Source: an uncultured Opitutia bacterium (GTDB taxonomy: Bacteria > Verrucomicrobiota > Verrucomicrobiia > Opitutales > UBA953). Taken from it: a stretch of DNA of 41,472 nt. The stretch lies in contig CAIYEN010000036.1 in assembly GCA_903925205.1 (NCBI GenBank), positions 1 through 41,472 on the forward strand, given 5' to 3'. The notes under the pieces are model-generated. The model ran no database searches. It was not told the origin of the DNA and saw nothing but the letters and a program-made list of their open reading frames with translations. A program made the translations under genes and the position numbers. Positions within the stretch are counted from its first letter, which is position 1. The number at the start of each line of letters is the position of its first letter. Positions 1 through 7,285 of this stretch are shown piece after piece.

Positions 1-79
1 TGTAGGTGATCTCGACCTGGATCGAGTCAGGCTGCAGCCCGAAGGGGCAGTACGCCGTCATGGTGTGCTGGGTTGTCAT
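1..79 (-). CDS. partial hypothetical protein (N-terminal 26 codons, truncated by window start); paralogue/allele of 40377-40649
   Basis: Reverse strand reads MTTQHTMTAYCPFGLQPDSIQVEITY, matching the start of the 91-aa ORF at 40377-40652. Confidence 0.7.
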   Translation of the reverse strand, partial: MTTQHTMTAYCPFGLQPDSIQVEITY

Positions 80-330
80 CACGCGGCCTCGTCCATCAAG
101 CCAAGGTCAGCGGCCTCGATGGCGCGCGGCTCTGCGTGGTTGATCGCGTTCTCCAACGCGATCAGGAGGGCGCAGGCGTCGGCCATGTAGAGCAGGACCT
201 GAAACTCGCCGTCCTGCCCGGTGTTGCCGAACTTGATGTTGATAAACGACTGGTGCCCATCCGCCGGAAACCCGGTGACGTGGATGCCCGGCCGGTTCTC
301 GCGCTTAACGCTGAAGGTTTTGTTGTCCAT
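79..330 (-). CDS. conserved hypothetical phage protein, 83 aa
   Basis: MDNKTFSVKRENRPGIHVTGFP...; GGAGAGGG upstream of ATG; close homologue at 40649-40912. Confidence 0.75.
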   Translation of the reverse strand: MDNKTFSVKRENRPGIHVTGFPADGHQSFINIKFGNTGQDGEFQVLLYMADACALLIALENAINHAEPRAIEAADLGLMDEAA

Positions 331-347
331 TTCCCTCTCCTGGTTGA

Positions 348-833
348 CTAGGCGGCGATTGAGTTGGTGAAGGCCGGCGCATTGATCGCCACCCGCGCGG
401 CCCGATACCGCTCGACCTGCCGGACGAACCCGGCCCACAGCTCGCGGCGACGGATCATCCAGCCCTCGCGACGATTGGCGGACCACAGATCGAACGGCAG
501 GCAGTCCCAAGCGGCGCGGCGGTCGCTCTCGTGCGTCTGCAGGTGGGAGAGCCAGTTGAGAGCGGCGGCGGCGTGCACCTCGTGCGCGAACTGGCCCATC
601 TCGATACAAGCCGGCTCGGCCCAGCGGTCGAAGTCGTAGCCCAGCAGGCGCTCGCAGCGGGCGAAGTCGGCGGCGCGGTGGGCGACCTCGGCGGTGCACA
701 CGGCGACGGCCCACTGGCGATAATTGAAGCCTTCAATTGCGTGCGAAGGCAGCGGTTGCCTTTCGCGGCGGATCAGCTCGGCGGTGGTGAGGTGATCGGT
801 GTCGCGGCGGGTGAGGGTGAGTGCGTCGGGCAT
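348..833 (-). CDS. conserved hypothetical phage protein, 161 aa
   Basis: Full ORF; diverged homologue at 40929-41414. Confidence 0.75.
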   Translation of the reverse strand: MPDALTLTRRDTDHLTTAELIRRERQPLPSHAIEGFNYRQWAVAVCTAEVAHRAADFARCERLLGYDFDRWAEPACIEMGQFAHEVHAAAALNWLSHLQTHESDRRAAWDCLPFDLWSANRREGWMIRRRELWAGFVRQVERYRAARVAINAPAFTNSIAA

Positions 834-864
834 TGGTGGGTGGCTCCCTGTTCGGTGAAGCCAA

Positions 865-903
865 GTTAATCAACCATTAACCCACAGTCAATCAAGAATT
901 AAC
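865..903. promoter_or_regulatory. candidate repressor operator array: four half-sites GTTAAT/ATTAAC/GTCAAT/ATTAAC starting at 865, 876, 887, 898
   Basis: Alternating-orientation half-sites at exact 11-bp period in the intergenic region between divergent genes; reverse strand also reads TTGACT-N17-TAACTT. Confidence 0.6.
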
Positions 904-957
904 CACCGATCAACTTTCCCTCGGCTAAGGTCCAACCTTCAACTCAGGGAGGCATGG

Positions 958-1257
958 ATGCGCGTATTTGCTATCGCAGGCGTTGCGTTGATCGTACTTG
1001 CCGGTCCCGCCATGGCGCAATTTGGCGGGACCTCACCGAACGGTGGTTATGGTTCAGGCACTTACGGGTCCGGCACCTATGGCACCGGCAGCAATCCCAA
1101 CAGCAACTCGGTCGACGGCTACACTCGCAGGGACGGGACCTACGTCCAGCCGCACCAGCGCACGAACCCGAACAACAGCCAGCTCGACAACTACGGGACG
1201 CGCGGGAACACAAACCCCTACGGCGGGCAGACCGGCACTCTGTCGCCCAGGCGATAG
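958..1257 (+). CDS. small secreted Gly/Ser/Asn-rich protein
   Basis: N-terminal signal peptide MRVFAIAGVALIVLAGPAMA; YVQPHQRTNPNNSQLDNYGTRGNTNPY motif familiar from bacterial secreted proteins. Confidence 0.7.
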   Translation: MRVFAIAGVALIVLAGPAMAQFGGTSPNGGYGSGTYGSGTYGTGSNPNSNSVDGYTRRDGTYVQPHQRTNPNNSQLDNYGTRGNTNPYGGQTGTLSPRR

Positions 1258-1273
1258 GGGAGCGGGGCGGGGA

Positions 1274-1642
1274 TCACATCCGCTTCCCCGCCGGCGGCAT
1301 CGCGGCGCAAGGGAACGCATTGATGAAGGCCGCAGCATACAGTCCGATCATGGGCTTGTGCCGCTCGGCCGGTCGGTCTTTCAGGAACTTCACAACGACA
1401 TCGACGCCCTGTTGATATGTCGCCGTTGGCGGCATGCAGAAGGGCGGGAACTTGTCGAAGGCGTCGACCCAAAACAGGGTCGCCTCGTGCATGCCGCGCA
1501 CGTAGGCATAGCACTGGTCCAGGGTCGCGACGTCTGGCTTCTCACACGCGCGCAGGAAGTCATTTCCCGTACCGGCGACATCTACCGCGCGAGCCGCCGG
1601 CGCCGTCCACAGCATCGCAAGGAAGATCAACAGCAACCGCAT
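1274..1642 (-). CDS. Rap1a/Tai-family (T6SS immunity-like) exported protein
   Basis: Signal peptide, G..FL.AC / C..YV.GM / FCMP..ATYQQGVDVVVKFLKDRPAERHKP...AFPC pattern typical of the Rap1a/Tai family. Confidence 0.7.
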   Translation of the reverse strand: MRLLLIFLAMLWTAPAARAVDVAGTGNDFLRACEKPDVATLDQCYAYVRGMHEATLFWVDAFDKFPPFCMPPTATYQQGVDVVVKFLKDRPAERHKPMIGLYAAAFINAFPCAAMPPAGKRM

Positions 1643-1671
1643 TCAGACACACTACCCCGAAGCGCCTCGAT

Positions 1672-2379
1672 TCACATTCGCGGCCGAATCTCAGCAATCC
1701 GGTAGGCCTTGGCCCACTTCCTGCGTGAAAGCTCGAAATCCTTGGCCGGGTTGAGCTGGCGGACGCGCCATACGTCTGGAGTGGCCCGCAGCAGCCGCTT
1801 CACCAAGGCGTAAAGGTTGCCGTCCTCGGACTGATGAACGAACACACAGTCCGTCATGGGCAGGAGTGGCATCGCCGGATTGATGACTACCTGGTCGCCC
1901 TGAGCCAGTCGCTCAAGCATGCTATCGCCAATCACGTGAAACGCCCAGGGATCCGTCACAGTGGCGGTGCGTTCGGTCCGCTTGATGTAGTCGATCGGCT
2001 CGGAGGTCAGAATCATCGCGCCGTCGCCATCGCCAGCGGCGGCTGACGCCCAGACAGGAATATCCGCACGGCCCATCGGCACGGGAGGCGCTGTGGCCGG
2101 CTCTGCCAGCGGGCGCCTTGCTGGGCGGTCCATCAAAAATGACGCCTGCTTGGGCTCTGGCGGCCACTTTTCCCCCGCCGCCAGAGCGCGCACCATATCG
2201 GGGTCCACTTCCAGCAACTGGGCCAGGCGCGGCTGCTTGCGCTGATCTGGCACGTTCTTGCCGGATTCCCACTGGTTCACAGCCGACTTCGTGACGCCGA
2301 AGTGCCGGCCCAGCTCAATCTGATCCCAGCCCTTCGCCTCTCGGGCGGTTTTGATGAGTTTTCCAAGCTCTGCGGACAT
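1672..2379 (-). CDS. CI-like repressor: N-terminal HTH (XRE) plus C-terminal S24 LexA-like peptidase
   Basis: HTH GWDQIELGRHFGVTKSAVNQWESGKNVPD; AAAGDG (Ala-Gly) putative self-cleavage site; GDSMLERLAQGDQVVI S24 motif. Confidence 0.9.
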   Translation of the reverse strand: MSAELGKLIKTAREAKGWDQIELGRHFGVTKSAVNQWESGKNVPDQRKQPRLAQLLEVDPDMVRALAAGEKWPPEPKQASFLMDRPARRPLAEPATAPPVPMGRADIPVWASAAAGDGDGAMILTSEPIDYIKRTERTATVTDPWAFHVIGDSMLERLAQGDQVVINPAMPLLPMTDCVFVHQSEDGNLYALVKRLLRATPDVWRVRQLNPAKDFELSRRKWAKAYRIAEIRPRM

Positions 2380-2403
2380 GGGTCCATTGTCTCTTGACCT
2401 GTG

Positions 2404-2453
2404 GTTAACTGCGCGAGCATTCTAGATTGACTGGTAGTCAATTAACGATTAAC
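2404..2453. promoter_or_regulatory. candidate CI/Cro operator region: half-sites at 2404 (GTTAAC), 2426 (ATTGAC), 2437 (GTCAAT), 2448 (ATTAAC), 11-bp phased
   Basis: Located between divergent repressor (2379-) and Cro-like gene (2463+); same half-site as 865-903. Confidence 0.65.
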
Positions 2454-2462
2454 TTCGCGTTC

Positions 2463-2732
2463 ATGGACGCTACAGCCCCCCGAACCACCCCGCTCACTGA
2501 GACCAAGCTCGAAGGCCTGAACGCAGCCAAGAGAGCCGCAGGGAACGCCAAGCTCCTTGCGGAGAAGCTCGGCATCACTGGTGCCGCAATCAGTCGGTGG
2601 GGTGATGAAGTGCCACTGAAATGGGTGATCCCCGTCGAGGGCGCGACTGGTGTCTCTCGTCACACGCTGCGGCCAGACATGTTCACGCCGCCATCGGCGG
2701 CCACCACCCCCCACCAGGACGAAGCCGCATGA
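2463..2732 (+). CDS. Cro/YdaS-like HTH antirepressor
   Basis: NAKLLAEKLGITGAAISRWGDEVPLKWVIPVEGATGVSRHTLRPDMF resembles the YdaS/Cro family; divergent from CI. Confidence 0.75.
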   Translation: MDATAPRTTPLTETKLEGLNAAKRAAGNAKLLAEKLGITGAAISRWGDEVPLKWVIPVEGATGVSRHTLRPDMFTPPSAATTPHQDEAA

Positions 2733-2803
2733 TCGCCGAGCTGCTCGTCATCGCGGCGTTCGCCGTCCTGCTGGCCGCTCTCGTGTTCGTGGTGACGCGA
2801 TGA
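2729..2803 (+). CDS. 24-aa single-TM micropeptide
   Basis: MIAELLVIAAFAVLLAALVFVVTR; ATGA overlap with upstream stop and overlap with the next ATG. Confidence 0.55.
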   Translation: MIAELLVIAAFAVLLAALVFVVTR

Positions 2804-3414
2804 GCGACGAAGGCATTACCCATTTCGAGTACCTGCAAGCCGAGAAGGCGCGGGTGCGGTCGCTGCTGTCGAAGAAGGCGAGCCCGGCTGCTTTGGCGCG
2901 GCTCCCCAAGCCCATCGTGCCCAAGCGCGAAACCCTGCCGCCGGTTGTGCTGGCGACGCGACGCGACGCGGTCAACTACCGGCAGCAGGCGGTTTCCAGG
3001 GCGGTTGCCCGCGCGCGGGTGCTGGGCACCTTTGCGACGCCCGAGCAGGAGAGGGCGATTATGGCATCCCCGTTCTACCGCATCCAGGCGACGCAGGACG
3101 GCGCGGCGCACCTGAAGGAAATGGCCGCTGTAGCGGGTGCCGCTCTGGGCCTGTCGCCTGACGATCTGGCTCGGCAACGCAGCAGCGTTCGATACACCTA
3201 CGGCCGGTACGTCGTCGCGCTCGTGCTGACTGACCTTTGCATGGTGTCGTCGGAGATGATCGGCCAAGCGCTGGGCGTGACATTTGAGAACGCCAAGAAC
3301 GCGCGCCGACGTGGCCGCAATCTGCTCGCGCGCTCGGCCGCATACACCGAGAAATATGGCGTCGCCTTGCAGGCCGTCTACGCCCGCTGGCCGCAGTACA
3401 GGACCGCAGCATGA
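2800..3414 (+). CDS. DnaA C-terminal-domain-like protein (putative replication/regulatory factor)
   Basis: AAVAGAALGLSPDDLARQRSSVRYTYGRYVVALVLTDL...EMIGQALGVTFENAKNARRRG resembles DnaA domain IV fold pattern. Confidence 0.5.
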   Translation: MSDEGITHFEYLQAEKARVRSLLSKKASPAALARLPKPIVPKRETLPPVVLATRRDAVNYRQQAVSRAVARARVLGTFATPEQERAIMASPFYRIQATQDGAAHLKEMAAVAGAALGLSPDDLARQRSSVRYTYGRYVVALVLTDLCMVSSEMIGQALGVTFENAKNARRRGRNLLARSAAYTEKYGVALQAVYARWPQYRTAA

Positions 3415-3620
3415 GCGGGCGGGCCACCACGCGGGATTACGGCTGGGCACGGGCGCAGGCCGACCTTGCGAACGGTATCCATCCCGGCGTCGTGGCCGCG
3501 CGGCTTGGCGATATTGAGGAGAACGTCCGCGAGATTGCCGATCAGCAGGGCTGGCCGGTGTCATGGAGCGGCCAGACGGCGCAGCAGATCCTCGACGCTT
3601 ACGAGCGGATTATCCCGTGA
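3411..3620 (+). CDS. hypothetical protein, 69 aa
   Basis: ATGA overlap with upstream gene; high GC3. Confidence 0.6.
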   Translation: MSGRATTRDYGWARAQADLANGIHPGVVAARLGDIEENVREIADQQGWPVSWSGQTAQQILDAYERIIP

Positions 3621-3625
3621 GCGCA

Positions 3626-3916
3626 TCACTTTCCCTCGCTGGCGGCATTAGCTCTCCGAAGTCGCCAGTTGGCACCGTGCAGAAGATTGGGCTGCACGGT
3701 GCCACCCTTATTCGTATCCCCGGTGCGGCCCTTGGGGTGCCGCGTTCCTCCCTTGCCGGGGAAACTGGCGGTCGCGCTGTTGAGTATCTCCGGCGCGACC
3801 GCCTCTTTTATTCTCTGGTCCGCGAGCTTGGCGGCGATACGGGCCAGAACTTCGCTAAGTGGCTTCCAAGTGTCGGCTCTCTTCATGGGTTTAACCATGA
3901 AGGGAATCGTGGCCAT
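3626..3916 (-). CDS. possible hypothetical protein, 96 aa, antisense to the surrounding operon
   Basis: Open frame with reasonable codon use, but overlaps inverted repeats; no recognised domain. Confidence 0.3.
   Translation of the reverse strand: MATIPFMVKPMKRADTWKPLSEVLARIAAKLADQRIKEAVAPEILNSATASFPGKGGTRHPKGRTGDTNKGGTVQPNLLHGANWRLRRANAASEGK
3663..3770. other. candidate structured element: three-way junction of perfect stems
   Basis: P1 3663-3670/3763-3770 (cgccagtt/aactggcg), P2 3671-3682/3692-3703 (ggcaccgtgcag/ctgcacggtgcc), P3 3717-3723/3756-3762 (tccccgg/ccgggga). Confidence 0.4.
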
Positions 3917-3947
3917 GAAGTCGTCAAAGCCTGCCAGGAACTCGGCA

Positions 3948-4310
3948 ATGTCTGCCGCGCTTGATCGCGTCCGCCCGATGTTGGTCGCTATAGGCGGCCC
4001 GCGTCAGTGGTCCGACACCAAAGACCATTGGCGAAACCGCCTTGCACGGCGGCTCGATATGAACGCCCGCCGCGTAAGGGCAATCCTTTCTAACAATGAA
4101 AAAGTGAGCCTGACCGCCGATGAATATATCCGGATTGAAGAACGGTTTTGCGCGCTCGATCAACGCATTGCGGAAAACCTGCGGGCGCTCGACGCAGACG
4201 CTGGGAATGCGCCTACTTGCCAAGTGCGAGCGGGAAGAGCGCCGGATCAGGGAGCGCGTGGCGAAGCTCCAGGCGGATCGCAAGCGCGCTTACAAGCTGA
4301 TCGGCGGTAG
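3948..4310 (+). CDS. hypothetical HTH-like phage protein; 3' end appears frame-shifted relative to 4207-4320
   Basis: MSAALDRVRPMLVAIGGPRQWSDTKDHWRNRLARRLDMNARRVRAIL...; AGGAA upstream. Confidence 0.55.
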   Translation: MSAALDRVRPMLVAIGGPRQWSDTKDHWRNRLARRLDMNARRVRAILSNNEKVSLTADEYIRIEERFCALDQRIAENLRALDADAGNAPTCQVRAGRAPDQGARGEAPGGSQARLQADRR

Positions 4311-4316
4311 GGGGCG

Positions 4317-4517
4317 GTGATGGATCGCGTGGCCCAACTCGCTGCACAGGCACGCAGGATGCTTGAGTTTGAAAAAGACTCGCTAGTTGGCTTTGAGGCC
4401 GCGCGTATGACGACGCGCCAGATGCTCCGCGAGGAAGCCGAGGACCTTGGCTTCGCCCCCAACGAAATCTCCGCCGCCGTTGACGAGGCCCTTACCGCAG
4501 CGGGGACAACGCCATGA
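4317..4517 (+). CDS. hypothetical protein, 66 aa
   Basis: ORF coupled by TGATG to the upstream frame. Confidence 0.6.
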   Translation: MMDRVAQLAAQARRMLEFEKDSLVGFEAARMTTRQMLREEAEDLGFAPNEISAAVDEALTAAGTTP

Positions 4518-4861
4518 GCAAGCCCGGCCGCAACAAGTACGGGGCACGCAAGGTCGTCGTGGATGGCATCAAGCACGACAGCAAGCGCGAGTGGGTGCGC
4601 TACGGGCAACTGCTGCAACTCTGGAAGGCCGACAAGATCAGCGATCTAGAGCGGCAAGTGACTTACGTGCTTGCGCCTGCGGTTAACCTACACGGCGAGA
4701 AGCGTAAGAAGCCAGCTCTCCGATACGTGGCCGACTTCCGATACCGCGACCGGCAAGGCGCAATCGTCGTTGAGGACGCCAAAGGCTTTGAAAGCCCTGT
4801 GAGCCGCATCAAGCGCCACCTAATGAAGTCCGTCCATGGAATAGACGTGAGGATCACATGA
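4514..4861 (+). CDS. DUF1064 family protein (phage nuclease-fold)
   Basis: NKYGARKVVVDGIKHDSKREWVRYGQL...YVADFRYRDRQGAIVVEDAKGFES. Confidence 0.85.
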   Translation: MSKPGRNKYGARKVVVDGIKHDSKREWVRYGQLLQLWKADKISDLERQVTYVLAPAVNLHGEKRKKPALRYVADFRYRDRQGAIVVEDAKGFESPVSRIKRHLMKSVHGIDVRIT

Positions 4862-5010
4862 CCGATTCCTGGTTCCGCAACATGCCGCCGCGCATGGCCG
4901 TCTCCATCGCACCTGTCCCGCAGGATCGCCCGCTTTTCTGGCTGGCGCTGATCGCGCTTGCGGTCGCCGTCGCGCCGGTCGTTGGGTTCGTGCTGTGGGC
5001 TTGGGCATGA
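4858..5010 (+). CDS. small single-TM protein, 50 aa
   Basis: MTDSWFRNMPPRMAVSIAPVPQDRPLFWLALIALAVAVAPVVGFVLWAWA; ATGA couplings on both sides. Confidence 0.55.
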   Translation: MTDSWFRNMPPRMAVSIAPVPQDRPLFWLALIALAVAVAPVVGFVLWAWA

Positions 5011-5672
5011 GCGCATCGCAGGCACTGGTCCGCTACGATGCCGCTTGCAGTGCTGTCGCCGCAGCCACGACGGTCGATGAAGTTCGCGAGATTACGGCGC
5101 ATGCCGATGCCGTGCGGGCCTATGCCAAGCAGGCCAAGAATCGCCAAATGGAAGTGCAGGCGGCTGAAATCCGCATCCGCGCCGAGCGCCGGTTGGGCGA
5201 GTTGATGGCCGGGCAAGCTGCCACCGTGGGAGTGTCCAAGGGTGCGGCCGAAGCCGGAACGAATCGCGGCGCGACGCGGGTTGCGGAAAAACCCGCGTCG
5301 CTGTCCGAAGCCGGGATCGACAAGAACCTCGCCCACCGGGCGCGGACCTATGCCGCCGTTCCCGAAGACAAGTTCGAAAAGCTACTGAAAGACAAGCGCA
5401 GCCGCGAGAACCGCCGCGTTGTTCTCGATCCAGAGTTCCAGGCGCTGGCCGAGCAGTCGGCGCGCGACATCGAGATCGAGCGCGACGAGCGCATTGCCCT
5501 GTCCGGTTCAGAGGCGCTGGTCGAGGAGAACAACAAGCTGCTGAAGCAAGTGGCCGCTCTCAACCGTCGCCTCGCCGCGGTGATGGAGGAAAAAAACTCA
5601 GCGCAGTACCGCGAGAAGATGTGGAAAGAGCGGGCGATCGAGGCCGGCTGGACGGCGAGGGCGGACGCCTGA
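5007..5672 (+). CDS. hypothetical phage protein, 221 aa, charged/coiled-coil C-terminus
   Basis: Long ORF, overlapping start with upstream gene. Confidence 0.65.
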   Translation: MSASQALVRYDAACSAVAAATTVDEVREITAHADAVRAYAKQAKNRQMEVQAAEIRIRAERRLGELMAGQAATVGVSKGAAEAGTNRGATRVAEKPASLSEAGIDKNLAHRARTYAAVPEDKFEKLLKDKRSRENRRVVLDPEFQALAEQSARDIEIERDERIALSGSEALVEENNKLLKQVAALNRRLAAVMEEKNSAQYREKMWKERAIEAGWTARADA

Positions 5673-7285
5673 TGGATATGTTCATCAAGTCGGCCCAGGC
5701 CCTTGTTCTCCGCGACTATCAGTCGGCCGCGATCGAGAGCGCCCGCGACAACATCCGCCGGGGCAACCGGCGGCAAATCCTGTGCGCTCCGACAGGGGCC
5801 GGGAAGACCATCATCGCGATGGGCCTGATGAAACTCGCCATGGAAGCGGGATCGCGCTCGGCTTTCATCACCGATCGCAGCGCGCTGATAGACCAGACCT
5901 CGACCGCCATGGACTTGTACGGCATCGACCACGGCGTCATGCAGGCCACCCACTGGCGCAGCAATCCACATGCCCACGTTCAGCTCGTGTCTGCCCAGAC
6001 GTTGGCGCGGCGGCTGGGTAATGGTGGGTACGTTGACCACCACCTGAAGAATTTGCGCTTTGTGCTGATAGACGAATGCCATTCGCTATATGCCGGCACG
6101 ACGAAATGGCTTTCCACCCTGCCTGAGACGACCTCGATTATTGGCCTGACCGCGACGCCGTTTACGAAGGGCCTTGGCGAGCATTTTAATGCGATCGTGA
6201 ACGTCGCCACGACGGACGGCCTGATCGCCAGCGGCGCGCTCGTGAAGCCCGTCGTCTACGCCACTGTCGAGGCCGACATCAGCGGCGTGCCCGTGAAGTC
6301 GACCGGGGAATGGGACGACAAGGGCCTGGAGAGGGCCGGCGTCACCATCGTGGGCGACGTGGCGACAGAGTACGTCAGGCTCTCGTCGGAGCATTTCGGC
6401 AAGCCTGAGAAGGCCATCGTCTTTAGCAGCACCGTCGCACACGGCGAAGAGATATGCCGGGCGATGGCGAGCGTCGGGCTCAATTTCCAGCAGATCAGCT
6501 ATTTGGACGACGAGGACGATCGGCGTCGGAAGATTGACGAGTTTCGGAAGCCCGGCAGCGCCATCATGGGTCTGGTGTCCTGCGATGCGCTGGCGAAGGG
6601 TTTCGACGTTCCCGACGTGAAAGTCTGCATCTTGTGCCGGCCGCTCCGGAAGTCGCTCACGACGCACATTCAGCAGATCGGGCGCGTCATGCGCCCGGCG
6701 CCGGGGAAAGCGAAGGCGCTGGTGATCGATCACACCGGCAACGCGATGCGCTTCCTCGAAGACACGGTGGATTTCTGGGATCGCGGCGTTGATGAGCTGA
6801 ACGACGGCGCCGAGAAGGACAAGAAGCCGCGCGAACTGTCAGAGAAAGAGCGCAAAGAGAGGGCCTGCCCGAAGTGCAAGGCGGTGTTCGCGGTCTCGAC
6901 GCCGATCTGCCCGGCCTGTGGGTGGGAACGGCCGGCACGGCAGAGCGGCGTGAACGTGGTGAGCGGGTCCGCACAGATCCTGTCGATGAGCAAGGCGGGG
7001 CAGGGGTCGAAGAGGGGCTTTGACTTCGATAACCACCCGATCCTGCGCGAGCCCCGCACCGCCTACCTCTCGATCTTTGCGTGGACGTTGATCCGCAAGC
7101 GAGGCGACGAGGATGGAGCACGGAAGTGGGCAGCATCCATGTATCGGGGCATCTACGAACGGTGGCCTGCCCAGGTCTGGCGCTCACTGCCATCTTCCTC
7201 CGGTATGGCGACGCCGGATGTCGATCGTCTATGCCGCAGCGAGATGGCGCGCTTCGCAAAGTCGAGGACGCAGCATGCCGCATAG
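5672..7285 (+). CDS. superfamily 2 DEAD/DEAH-type helicase with C-terminal zinc-finger motif
   Basis: APTGAGKT Walker A, DECH box, TATPF, QQIGRVMRP motif VI, CPKCKAVF...CPACGW. Confidence 0.95.
   Translation: MDMFIKSAQALVLRDYQSAAIESARDNIRRGNRRQILCAPTGAGKTIIAMGLMKLAMEAGSRSAFITDRSALIDQTSTAMDLYGIDHGVMQATHWRSNPHAHVQLVSAQTLARRLGNGGYVDHHLKNLRFVLIDECHSLYAGTTKWLSTLPETTSIIGLTATPFTKGLGEHFNAIVNVATTDGLIASGALVKPVVYATVEADISGVPVKSTGEWDDKGLERAGVTIVGDVATEYVRLSSEHFGKPEKAIVFSSTVAHGEEICRAMASVGLNFQQISYLDDEDDRRRKIDEFRKPGSAIMGLVSCDALAKGFDVPDVKVCILCRPLRKSLTTHIQQIGRVMRPAPGKAKALVIDHTGNAMRFLEDTVDFWDRGVDELNDGAEKDKKPRELSEKERKERACPKCKAVFAVSTPICPACGWERPARQSGVNVVSGSAQILSMSKAGQGSKRGFDFDNHPILREPRTAYLSIFAWTLIRKRGDEDGARKWAASMYRGIYERWPAQVWRSLPSSSGMATPDVDRLCRSEMARFAKSRTQHAA

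Larger units (their letters stand above)
1..891. repeat. left copy of diverged terminal direct repeat
   Basis: 1-197 matches 40571-40767 with 2 mismatches; 763-891 identical to 41344-41472; interior diverged with an in-frame length difference. Confidence 0.9.

Noticed and set aside
3563-3964. 133-aa plus ORF across the inverted-repeat region
   Set aside because: Spans the hairpins with poor codon character; more likely non-coding or antisense to the 3626-3916 minus ORF.
5007-5672. ParB-like partition protein call
   Set aside because: General charged/coiled-coil character only; I could not recognise ParB/Srx or KorB motifs.
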